The notes under the pieces are model-generated. The model saw only the letters and a list, made by a program, of their open reading frames with translations. It had not been told where the DNA came from and ran no database searches. DNA of 46,316 nt from Olavius algarvensis associated proteobacterium Delta 3 (GTDB taxonomy: Bacteria; Desulfobacterota; Desulfobacteria; Desulfobacterales; CAFBRK01), in the NCBI GenBank assembly GCA_903231505.1, contig CAFBRK010000271.1, forward strand, positions 1-46,316, written 5' to 3'. Below are positions 32,307-39,895 of this stretch, one piece after another. Within the stretch, counting starts at the first letter, position 1; each line of letters starts with the position of its first letter. Made by a program: the position numbers and the translations under genes.

Positions 32307-32571
32307 TAACCCGAACATTGCATGAAATCTTTTCAGCAGATGTCTTAAAAGAAACGAAATCGGCGCCTTAACGTGAATACTGACGCATCGAGCTGCGATG
32401 CAATTTGTATCGTTGAAAAACGGAGGAACGGCCTGAAAAGATTTCACCCTGCGGGCCAAATGGAGACCTCCATGGCCTGCGTTATTCGAGATTCGCGGTA
32501 GTCGGACTACAGCTTCACCTCGAAGTGCCTTGCCCATGAAGGTCTCCATTTGGTGCAATGTCCGGGCTAAA
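32307..32571 (+). repeat. Palindromic element family A, complete copy
   Basis: This copy of about 265 bp has both ends: TAACCCGAACATTGCATG at the left, and TGCAATGTCCGGGCTAA at the right, whose reverse complement is TTAGCCCGGACATTGCA. About 16 bp are therefore inverted. The interior is shared with 46111-46316 and includes an internal dyad (GCATCGAGCTGCGATGC). The right end overlaps the stop codon of the siroheme protein gene. Confidence 0.8.
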
Positions 32572-33223
32572 CAAACAGCTGTCGAAACGGCTCGATACCC
32601 AGGCGGTCAATCATTTTTCCCAAACGCTCCCCTTTTTTGGCATTGTCCTGGTAAAAAGCGATCACCTTGTCGATTGCCGCCAGGGCCGTACTGTCGTCGA
32701 GACCGGTAGCGCACTCCTGGGCAATCCGCGGGCTTGCGCCCACGTTTCCACCGATCACCAGATCCCATCCGTCCTTTTTTCCGATCAGGCCGATATCCCG
32801 GACCCAGGACTCCGAACAGCTCAGATGGCATCCGGATACGGCCATTTTAAATTTCCCCGGCAACGTCATGCCATGATAGGTTGCGTCCAGCGTCATTCCC
32901 ATGTTCAGGGCATCCTGCTTGCCCAGTTTGCAATAGGTGTTCCCGGGGCAGGTCCTGATGCTGCGCACGCACAGGCCCACGGCCGCACCTTTGTCGAGAT
33001 TTAATGTGTCCCATGCGCCATCGATATCCTCTTCCTTGAGACCGATGATGGCGATGCGGGCCGCGCCGGTAATCTTGATCGCTTTGGCATCGTAGGTTTC
33101 GGCGGTATCCGCGATGCGTCGCAGCAGTTCCGGCGTCACCAGCCCGCAGGGAATGTGCGGTGCAATGGCATAGGTTTCATTGTCGCGTTGGGGTATGGCA
33201 CCCTTCTCTCCAAGTTTGAGCAT
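32567..33223 (-). CDS. Small assimilatory-type siroheme sulfite/nitrite reductase protein
   Basis: The 218-residue protein has the siroheme-[4Fe-4S] cysteine pattern C92-x5-C98 (CPGNTYC) and C132-x3-C136 (SGCHLSC). It begins with 'IPCGLVTPELLRRIADTAETYDAK', the usual siroheme-domain half. Length and layout match the monomeric low-spin assimilatory-type sulfite reductase of Desulfovibrio (also 218 residues), so six-electron reduction of sulfite or nitrite is the expected chemistry. The physiological role of that protein is not settled. The last codons fall in a palindromic element. No partner gene is adjacent. Confidence 0.88.
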   Translation of the reverse strand: MLKLGEKGAIPQRDNETYAIAPHIPCGLVTPELLRRIADTAETYDAKAIKITGAARIAIIGLKEEDIDGAWDTLNLDKGAAVGLCVRSIRTCPGNTYCKLGKQDALNMGMTLDATYHGMTLPGKFKMAVSGCHLSCSESWVRDIGLIGKKDGWDLVIGGNVGASPRIAQECATGLDDSTALAAIDKVIAFYQDNAKKGERLGKMIDRLGIEPFRQLFV

Positions 33224-33368
33224 CAGTGTCCTCCTCGAATCTGTTCGATATCCGACAAACGCCCCCGGGAGCGTCCAATTTCGATAAAAATATTAGGAAA
33301 ATAACGCATGCTACGTCAAGCTGTCGAAAAAATCATGCTATACGAGAGCTTCGGGAGATGCAGCGGAT

Positions 33369-33538
33369 TCAGGCCATGATGCTGACACCCCCGTCGACAT
33401 ACAGGGTCTGGCCGGTGAGACGCCGCCCGGTTCCCGGAATGCCCCGGCATAACCGTATGCGATCGAATGTTCGGTTGCGATGCCGGCCACCAGGGCTTTT
33501 TTTTGATTCAATACCATACGGCTATCATCTGTGTTCAT
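33369..33538 (-). pseudogene. fabI: fabI (enoyl-ACP reductase) remnant with internal deletion
   Basis: On the minus strand an ATG at 33538 opens 'LNQKKALVAGIATEHSIAYGYAGAF', the N-terminus of FabI. It is fused after a few codons to the C-terminus 'RRLTGQTLYVDGGVSIMA' ending at TGA 33371-33369, read one base out of frame. About 200 residues between are missing, so the gene is dead. The gap 33224-33747 holds nothing else recognisable. Confidence 0.75.
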
Positions 33539-33747
33539 GGTTTCCACTCCTTGTTCGGTGACGCCGAATTCACCTCTTGAGTTGCCATCATGAGTTCTGA
33601 TGATGGCGTCGTGCACGTCTTCATGTCGATTGCCAACCCCAATCTCTGATGGATACCGGTTACCTCTATTGATGTTGACACGATCCGGCCCATATACTAT
33701 CGAATGGGTCGATTGGCGTGCCACCAACCATTCTGATAGGAGTGCTC

Positions 33748-34200
33748 ATGACTTTAGAGGAAAAAATTATCGCCATGCTGGAAGAAAACAAGACATCTTA
33801 TGAGATTTTCGAGCATGAACCGGTCTACACGAATCCGGCCATGGCCGAAGCGCTGAAAGTGACCGAAGCCGAAACGGTCAAGTCGCTTGTATTAAAAACC
33901 AAAGAAAACGAAATGATAGTGCTGGTAATGCCGGGCGACAAGAAGGTCAACTGGAAGCAGGCGGCCAAAGGCGCCGGCACCAAAAAGGTCTCCTTTGCCA
34001 AGCCTGAGGCCGTCAGCGAGGCGGTCGGTTGTGAGGTGGGCTGCGTGCCGCCCTTTGGCCACCTGACCCCCTTGCCGATCTACATGGATCTGGACCTGGC
34101 CAAAAAGCAGTATGTGTATTTCAACCCGGGTGTCCACCACAAGTCATTCAAGGTGAAAGCCTGGGACTTGAAGAAGCTCTGCGCACCGAAGATGATATAG
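33748..34200 (+). CDS. YbaK/ProX-type aminoacyl-tRNA deacylase
   Basis: The 150-residue protein is a YbaK-domain single-domain protein: 'YEIFEHEPVYTNPAMAEALKV', 'VKSLVLKTKENEMIVLVMPGDKKVNWKQAAK' with the conserved Lys, and 'GCEVGCVPPFGHL' with the GxVPPFG motif. Members hydrolyse mischarged Cys- or Ala-tRNA(Pro). ATG 33748 is preceded by AGGAG and is chosen over an upstream GTG-type start. It is convergent with the FadR-type regulator gene, with 24 nt between their ends. Confidence 0.92.
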   Translation: MTLEEKIIAMLEENKTSYEIFEHEPVYTNPAMAEALKVTEAETVKSLVLKTKENEMIVLVMPGDKKVNWKQAAKGAGTKKVSFAKPEAVSEAVGCEVGCVPPFGHLTPLPIYMDLDLAKKQYVYFNPGVHHKSFKVKAWDLKKLCAPKMI

Positions 34201-34224
34201 AAAATTTGGGCCAGACACGATGTG

Positions 34225-34950
34225 TTACAGCTTTTTCTTGACCCGCTGGACATCCGGCAGCTTGCGCTTGATTTCAGTGGTCACCAGGTTCAGGTGTTCC
34301 TGCATGGATCGTGCGGCCTTTTCGCCTTCCCCATTCGCCACGAAATTGACGATGTGTTCGGCTGTCAGGATGGCCTCGTCTCGCTGGAACAATGCATGGG
34401 GCCTGAATTTGTCGTACTCGGCGTGAATTTTTTCGACGATACGCTTCATCATCTCCAGGATGAGCTGGTTTCCCGTGGATCGGGCCAGCGCAATATGAAA
34501 TTCAAAGTCGTGTTTGATAAACCGGTTCAGGTCCTCCATATTGTCCTTCATTTTTGAACAGGCCGTTTGAATCCGCTCCACATCTTCTGAATCCGCCCGG
34601 CTTGCGGCCAGCCGGACGACATTGCATTCCAGAATCTCCCGGACCTCCACCAGATCGATGATATTGGTTGCGGCCTGCAAATCCTGAAGCGCAAAACCGG
34701 TCGCTTTGACCGGATCGAGATCCTCGGATACGAAACAGCCTTTACCCTGGATGCTTTGCAGATACCCGAGCATCGACAGGGTTGAGGTGGCTTCCCGGAT
34801 GGTGGAACGCCCCACACCGAACATTTCAATGAGTTGTTGTTCAGTCGGCAGTTGATCCCCGGGTTGCAATCGTCCGGATTCGATGCTCTCCAGGATCTGC
34901 TTCATCACCTGTTCGCACGTCGATTTGCGTTTGACTGTCTTGTAGTTCAT
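34225..34950 (-). CDS. FadR/GntR-family (FCD) transcriptional regulator
   Basis: This 241-residue regulator has an N-terminal winged helix ('QPGDQLPTEQQLIEMFGVGRSTIREATSTLSMLGYLQSIQGKGCFV') and an FCD ligand domain with metal-binding pattern ('DLVEVREILECNVVRLA', 'DFEFHIALARSTGNQLILEM', 'ILTAEHIVNFVANGEGEKAARSMQEHL'). FCD proteins respond to small organic acids or related ligands. It is divergent from the methyltransferase island, so it probably controls that island. ATG 34950 begins MNYKTVKRKST. There is no clear ribosome site, and upstream in-frame starts exist but add an unlikely segment. Confidence 0.88.
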   Translation of the reverse strand: MNYKTVKRKSTCEQVMKQILESIESGRLQPGDQLPTEQQLIEMFGVGRSTIREATSTLSMLGYLQSIQGKGCFVSEDLDPVKATGFALQDLQAATNIIDLVEVREILECNVVRLAASRADSEDVERIQTACSKMKDNMEDLNRFIKHDFEFHIALARSTGNQLILEMMKRIVEKIHAEYDKFRPHALFQRDEAILTAEHIVNFVANGEGEKAARSMQEHLNLVTTEIKRKLPDVQRVKKKL

Positions 34951-35031
34951 GGGGGCGATTGCCGTTGGTTTGCAGAACAAGCTGCCGTTTAACGCTGTCT
35001 GAGAAAAAAATAAATGGCGTCGCGTATTTAT

Positions 35032-35061
35032 GGTTGACACAAAAGCCATACTCTGTCAACC
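35032..35061. promoter_or_regulatory. Perfect 8-bp inverted repeat, likely GntR operator
   Basis: GGTTGACA (35032-35039) and TGTCAACC (35054-35061) are exact inverted copies with a 14-bp spacer. They lie in the 273-bp divergent region between the FadR-type gene and the methyltransferase genes. Their position suits control of both directions. Clear -10/-35 elements were not assigned. Confidence 0.5.
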
Positions 35062-35223
35062 TGTTTATCAGGTCATCAGACAAATCTGGCCAGTGTTCAC
35101 ACGCAAGGATAACGTGTTTTTTTAAGCCCTTGCGAGGAGGAAGGATATCGAACCCGCTCTGCGGATATGTATCTCCGGGGCTGATTGATTCTTAATATAT
35201 TCCAACTTCCAACGAGGTGCACC

Positions 35224-36090
35224 ATGGCCGACAATCTCACCACCACCGTCTCGTCCAAAAATCAAACCGTCGACATCAACCGGGCGCTGCCCACAGTGGT
35301 TATCGGAGAGCGCATTAATCCCACCGGACGCCGGAAACTGCAGGCCGAACTCGAAGCACACGTCTTTAATACCGTGCAAGGAGATGCCGTCGCTCAGGTG
35401 GAGGCCGGCGCAAAAATTCTCGATGTCAATGCCGGGGTTCCGGACGCCGATGAACCCAAACTCATCGCGGAAACCATCCGTGCGGTGACGGCAGTCACCG
35501 ACGCGCCGATTTGCATCGACACGGCCAACCCCGAAGCGCTAGCCGCAGCCCTGGAGATTTACGAAGGCAAAGCCCTGGTCAATTCGGTAAATGGTGAAAC
35601 CCGGTCCTTGGAAACCGTTCTGCCGTTGGTCAAGGAACACGGAGCCGCAGTTATCGGCCTCTGCATGGACGACGACGGCATCCCAGCCCTTCCCGAAAAA
35701 CGGCTGGCCGTGGCGGAAAAGATCATACAGCGGGCTGCGAAACTGGGCATCGCAACAGAGGATGTGGTCATCGATCCGCTTGTGCTGACGGTCAGCGTGG
35801 AAAGTGACGCCGCCCTTCTCACGCTGAAAACGACCGAACTGATCGTCAAGGAATTCGGCGTCAATATCACCATGGGCGCCAGCAATGTGTCCTTCGGACT
35901 GCCGGACCGATCGGCCGTCAACGCGGCATTTATGGCGATTGCCATCCGAGCCGGCTTGACCTGTCCGATCACCAATCCTCTGGATCCGGATCTGGCCGTC
36001 ATGATACTGGCCGCCGATCTGGCTTTGGGAAAGGACGAATGGGGTGAACGCTGGATCGCCGCATACCGGTCGCGGAATAAACCCGACTGA
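35224..36090 (+). CDS. Pterin-binding methyltransferase (MtgA/AcsE/MtrH-like)
   Basis: The 288-residue protein is a dihydropteroate-synthase-fold methyltransferase: 'TVVIGERINPTGRRKL', 'VEAGAKILDVNAGVPDADEP', 'APICIDTANPEAL', 'LVNSVNGE', and 'TMGASNVSFGLPDRSAVNAAF' with the conserved ASNVSFG loop. Such enzymes move methyl groups between a methylcorrinoid protein and tetrahydrofolate. Beside MttB-type genes this is the MtgA role, methylcorrinoid to methyl-tetrahydrofolate. GAGGTG precedes ATG 35224. It is first in the island and is followed after about 180 nt by a corrinoid protein gene, with a small hairpin (TCTCCC/GGGAGA) near 36147-36165 in the gap. Confidence 0.9.
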   Translation: MADNLTTTVSSKNQTVDINRALPTVVIGERINPTGRRKLQAELEAHVFNTVQGDAVAQVEAGAKILDVNAGVPDADEPKLIAETIRAVTAVTDAPICIDTANPEALAAALEIYEGKALVNSVNGETRSLETVLPLVKEHGAAVIGLCMDDDGIPALPEKRLAVAEKIIQRAAKLGIATEDVVIDPLVLTVSVESDAALLTLKTTELIVKEFGVNITMGASNVSFGLPDRSAVNAAFMAIAIRAGLTCPITNPLDPDLAVMILAADLALGKDEWGERWIAAYRSRNKPD

Positions 36091-36272
36091 GACCCGTTGC
36101 CCGTTATAGGGGTTCTGTCGTTCGTGAGAAAAGAAAAAAAGGATCATCTCCCGATTAGTGGGAGAAGAACCGAAAATAATAACTAAAGCCGGACCGCACC
36201 ATCAAAAACGCACGACCGGCATGTCAATCGGGGCAGCGCCCGGACATTGAACCAAACAAGGAGGGTGTCCAC

Positions 36273-36908
36273 ATGAGCGACGACCTAAATGCAATTTCCA
36301 CGACAATTATCAAAGGCAAGCGGGATGACATCGAGAAACTGACCCGGGATGCTCTGGAAAAAGGGCTCAGTGCCCAGGACATCCTTTACAAGGGCCTGAT
36401 GCCGGGAATGGATCATGTCAGCAAAGAGTTTAAAAAGGGCGACATGTTCGTGCCCGAAGTGATGCGATCCGCCCGCACCATGCTCAATTCCATGGAAATC
36501 CTCAAACCGCTGTTGATTGAAACCGGTGCGAAAATGGTGGGGAAAGTGGTGCTGGGAACGGTCAAAGGCGACCTGCACGATATCGGGAAAAACCTGGTGG
36601 GTATGATGTGCGAGGGGGCCGGATTCGAAATCAGGGATTTGGGTGTGGATGTGGATCCGGATGGATTTGTCCAGGCGGTCAAAGAATTCGAACCCGATAT
36701 CGTCGGCATGTCGGCGCTGTTGACCACGACCATGCGGAAAATGGACGACACCATCAAGGCACTCGAAGAGGCCGGGGTGAGGGATCAGGTGAAGGTGATG
36801 GTCGGCGGTGCTCCGGTGACCCAGGCCTTCGCCGACAAGATCGGTGCGGATGCCTATGCGCCGGATGCCGGCGCCGCCGCCGACAAAGCCAAACAATTGT
36901 CCGGATAA
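36273..36908 (+). CDS. Corrinoid protein 1 of the methyltransferase island (MttC-like)
   Basis: The 211-residue protein has an N-terminal helical cap ('GLSAQDILYKGLMPGMDHVSKEFKKGDMFVPEVMRSARTM'). A B12-binding Rossmann domain follows, with GDLHDIGKNLVG carrying the cobalt-ligand His102, 'DLGVDVDPDGFVQAV', 'GMSALLTTTM' and 'VKVMVGGAPVTQAFADKIGAD'. It carries the methyl group between an MttB-type methyltransferase and the pterin enzyme. AAGGAGGGTG precedes the ATG. It lies directly before the first MttB gene, its most likely partner. Confidence 0.93.
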   Translation: MSDDLNAISTTIIKGKRDDIEKLTRDALEKGLSAQDILYKGLMPGMDHVSKEFKKGDMFVPEVMRSARTMLNSMEILKPLLIETGAKMVGKVVLGTVKGDLHDIGKNLVGMMCEGAGFEIRDLGVDVDPDGFVQAVKEFEPDIVGMSALLTTTMRKMDDTIKALEEAGVRDQVKVMVGGAPVTQAFADKIGADAYAPDAGAAADKAKQLSG

Positions 36909-36987
36909 GAACGGTTGGGCAGGACCTCGAGCGGTTCAATGCGCCGCAAGCGTCAGGCGATTGGCCGTTGAGAAAGGAGAACGTGTT

Positions 36988-38451
36988 ATGAGAACCAACT
37001 ATCGTATTCATTCAGGTGTGCGTTTCCAAATGCTGTCTCAGGATCAGCTGGAGGAATTATTCAACGGCGCGCTGTCCGTTCTCGAGACGATCGGACTGGA
37101 CGTCCATCACGAAGAAGCACGCCAGATCCTGGGAGACGCCGGTGCCTGGGTCGACGGCAAACGGGTACGCATCCCCCAACATGTGGTGAAACGGTGCTTG
37201 TCGACGGCGCCACGCAGTTTCACGATCTACGCGCGCGACGGAAACCCGGCCCATGACATCCACATCGGTCCGGGTCGGGCCCACTTCGGTCCGGGTCCCA
37301 CACCGCCGAATTTTATCGACGTCGACACCCTCGAACGCCGTCCCTATGTCAAGGATGACGCCAGGATTGTGGCCACCGTTGTGGATGCGCTGCCGAACAT
37401 CGATTTTTGTGAATCCCTGGGAACCGTCAGCGACGTGCACCCGGATCTTGCGGCTTCCTATGAATTTGCCACCATGTTCCCTTACACCAGCAAGCCGATT
37501 GTGGCCTGGTCCTATGGATGGGACGATTCGGCCGATATTCATAACATCGCCATCGCCGAAGCGGGCGGTCAGGATGCCTTTGAAAAACGCCCCAATTACG
37601 TGCACTACTGTGAACCCTTATCCCCTCTGGTGAGTACGTTTGATGCTGTGGACAAAGTCATCTTTGCCGCCCGCCACGGGATACCGGTCATATTCACGAC
37701 CTGCGCCCTGGCCGGCGGGACCGCCCCTGTGACGGCTGCGGGGATCATCGTTCAAACCACCGCGGAGTCGTTCCTGGGTCTGGTTCTGGCCCAGACGATC
37801 CGGCCCGGCCTCCCCTTTTTCATGGGCGGTGTTCTTTCGGTCATGGACATGAATGCCATGATCCTGACCTACGGCGCCCCCGAGCTTTCTCTCATGATGG
37901 CCGGGGCCACCGAACTGGCCCACTACGTCGGTCTGCCCCTCTGGCAAACCGGCGGCTGCACGGATTCCAAGTGCCTTGACGAACAGGCCGCCCTCGAAGG
38001 CTCCCTGTCCTGTTTCTTTTCGGCCCTGACCGGTGGCGATCTCTGCCATGATGTCGGATACACCGAGAGCGGGATGACCGGTTCCATCCTGCAGACCGTC
38101 ATGATGGATGAGGCCATCGGCTATTCGCGCCGCATCACCCGCGGAATCGAGGTCAATGAAGACACGCTGGCCTCCGACGTCATCCACAATGTCGGACCGG
38201 ACGGTCATTACCTGTATGAAGACCACACCATGCGGCATTTTAAAACCGAGTTCTGGTATCCCAACCTGTGTGATCGTCACAACTTCGAAGAATGGGAGGA
38301 AACAGGACGACTCACCATGCGCCAGCGCGTGATCGACCGGACCCGGGAAATCCTGCATTCCCATAAACCGTCTTCGGTGAAACCCGAAACCGTTGAAGCC
38401 ATCACCGCAGTGATGAACGCTGCGGAAGAGCGCATAAAAAATAAAGACTAA
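36988..38451 (+). CDS. MttB-superfamily methyltransferase 1 (no pyrrolysine codon)
   Basis: This 487-residue protein belongs to the trimethylamine methyltransferase (MttB) superfamily. It shows 'LSQDQLEELFNGALSVLETIGLDVHHEEARQIL' at the N-terminus and 'CALAGGTAPVTAAGIIVQTTAESFLGLVLAQ' in the middle. 'GGVLSVMDMNAMILTYGAPELSLM', 'GGCTDSKCLDEQAALEG' and 'DVGYTESGMTGSILQ' follow, then 'NVGPDGHYLYEDHT' near the end. There is no internal TAG, so it is a non-pyrrolysine member like glycine betaine methyltransferase MtgB. The methyl donor is probably a quaternary amine, but specificity cannot be read. AAAGGAGA precedes ATG 36988. Confidence 0.92.
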   Translation: MRTNYRIHSGVRFQMLSQDQLEELFNGALSVLETIGLDVHHEEARQILGDAGAWVDGKRVRIPQHVVKRCLSTAPRSFTIYARDGNPAHDIHIGPGRAHFGPGPTPPNFIDVDTLERRPYVKDDARIVATVVDALPNIDFCESLGTVSDVHPDLAASYEFATMFPYTSKPIVAWSYGWDDSADIHNIAIAEAGGQDAFEKRPNYVHYCEPLSPLVSTFDAVDKVIFAARHGIPVIFTTCALAGGTAPVTAAGIIVQTTAESFLGLVLAQTIRPGLPFFMGGVLSVMDMNAMILTYGAPELSLMMAGATELAHYVGLPLWQTGGCTDSKCLDEQAALEGSLSCFFSALTGGDLCHDVGYTESGMTGSILQTVMMDEAIGYSRRITRGIEVNEDTLASDVIHNVGPDGHYLYEDHTMRHFKTEFWYPNLCDRHNFEEWEETGRLTMRQRVIDRTREILHSHKPSSVKPETVEAITAVMNAAEERIKNKD

Positions 38452-38478
38452 TCGAAACCAGCCGAATGGAGAGTGGCC

Positions 38479-39120
38479 ATGAGTGAATTATTTGAGAAAA
38501 TCGCAACAGGTGTCATCGAGGGTAATCTCGATGAGGTTCCGGGTCTGGTGCAAAGCGCATTGGATGACGGCCTGGATCCCACAAAAATCCTGGAAAACGG
38601 GTTGGTCGTCGGCATGAACGAAGTCGGCAAACGCTTCAAACTTGGATCCATGTTCGTTCCCGAAGTGCTGCGATCCGCTCGGACCATGCACGCCGGTCAG
38701 GAATTGCTGCGGCCGCTGCTGGCCGAGGCAGGCGCAGATCTTGGGGGTAAAATTCTGCTGGGCACCGTGCAGGGCGATCTGCACGACATCGGGAAAAATC
38801 TGGTCGGGATGATGTGTGAAGGCGCCGGATTTGAAGTGATCGACCTGGGCTTCAATCTGGAGCCGGAAAAATTCACCGAGGCGATAAAGGAACATCAACC
38901 GACGATCATCGGCATGTCCGCGCTGCTGACCACCACCATGCGGGCCATGGGCCATACCATCAAGGCCATTGAAGAGGCGGGTCTGCGGGACAAGATCAAA
39001 GTGATGGTCGGCGGTGCCCCCGTAGATGCCGATTTTGCCGAACGGATCGGTGCCGACGGTTACGGCCACAATGCCGCTTCGGGCGCTGAATTGGCCAAAA
39101 AACTGGCCGGGATGTCGTAG
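38479..39120 (+). CDS. Corrinoid protein 2 of the methyltransferase island (MttC-like)
   Basis: The 213-residue protein has the same layout as corrinoid protein 1: a helical cap ('DPTKILENGLVVGMNEVGKRFKLGSMFVPEVLRSARTMHAG') and a B12 domain with GDLHDIGKNLVG (His102), 'GMSALLTTTMRAMG' and 'KVMVGGAPVDADFAERIGADGYG'. The two are clearly paralogues. GGAGAG stands before ATG 38479, and a GTG two codons earlier is possible. It follows the first MttB gene by 27 nt and precedes a DUF1638 gene and the second MttB gene, so it may serve either methyltransferase. Confidence 0.93.
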   Translation: MSELFEKIATGVIEGNLDEVPGLVQSALDDGLDPTKILENGLVVGMNEVGKRFKLGSMFVPEVLRSARTMHAGQELLRPLLAEAGADLGGKILLGTVQGDLHDIGKNLVGMMCEGAGFEVIDLGFNLEPEKFTEAIKEHQPTIIGMSALLTTTMRAMGHTIKAIEEAGLRDKIKVMVGGAPVDADFAERIGADGYGHNAASGAELAKKLAGMS

Positions 39121-39148
39121 GCCGGTGCGACCGGGAAATAAAAAGACC

Positions 39149-39895
39149 TTGTCAACGAATCACCAGCAGCCGGTTGTGATCATCGCCTGCAAGGTTCTGC
39201 AGAGTGCTCTGGAGGAGATGCTGTCGGAGCGCCTGCGCAAACGCGCGCAATTCATGGACTACGGGTTGCACCGGGTGCCGGCCCGGCTGAACCAAACCCT
39301 GCAGTCGGCCATCGACGCCATTGAGATTCCCGGACGAATCGTGCTGGGTTACGGATTGTGCGGCAACGGCCTTGACGGCATCACGGCCGGCCGACACACC
39401 CTGATCATCCCCAAAGTGGATGACTGCATCGCCTTGCTGTTGGGTTCTCGGCATTCCTATTTACGCGAAATGGAAAAGGCGCCCGGCACGTACTACCTGA
39501 CGAAAGGCTGGCTGGAATCCGGCAGCGATCCGCTCAAGGAGTACCGCGAATACACGGAACAATACGGCGCCGAAGAGGCGGCCTGGATCATGGATCAGCA
39601 ATACCGGAACTACGAGCGCCTGGTATTTATTGCCCATAGCCAAACCGATCTGGACACCTACCGGCCCCAGGCCCTCGAGGTGGCCCGCTACTGCCGACAG
39701 TGGGGCATGCGATACGAAGAAGTCTTGGGCTCGGATCGGTATATCCGTCGTTTGGCAGCAATCAGTGAACGACCGGAAAACGCCGATGACGAGTTTATTG
39801 TTATCCCTCCCGGAAGCACGAATCATCAAGAGCTTTTCTGGGGTTGTTCGATCACCGCATCCGAAGAAAGCAAAAAGGAGATGGGATCATGCTAG
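39149..39895 (+). CDS. DUF1638 family protein
   Basis: This protein of about 248 residues matches DUF1638: 'VVIIACKVLQSALEEML' at the start, 'RIVLGYGLCGNGLDGITAGRHTLIIPKVDDCIALLLGS', 'GTYYLTKGWLESGSDPLKEY', and 'YERLVFIAHSQTDLDTYRPQALEVARYCRQWG'. Conserved cysteines are in 'YGLCGNG' and 'VDDCIALL'. The family is commonly found with MttB-type and corrinoid genes, and its function is unknown. The start is uncertain: TTG 39149 is used because the conserved part begins a few residues later, and GTG 39125 is also possible. Its stop overlaps the start of the second MttB gene by seven bases. Confidence 0.82.
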   Translation: MSTNHQQPVVIIACKVLQSALEEMLSERLRKRAQFMDYGLHRVPARLNQTLQSAIDAIEIPGRIVLGYGLCGNGLDGITAGRHTLIIPKVDDCIALLLGSRHSYLREMEKAPGTYYLTKGWLESGSDPLKEYREYTEQYGAEEAAWIMDQQYRNYERLVFIAHSQTDLDTYRPQALEVARYCRQWGMRYEEVLGSDRYIRRLAAISERPENADDEFIVIPPGSTNHQELFWGCSITASEESKKEMGSC

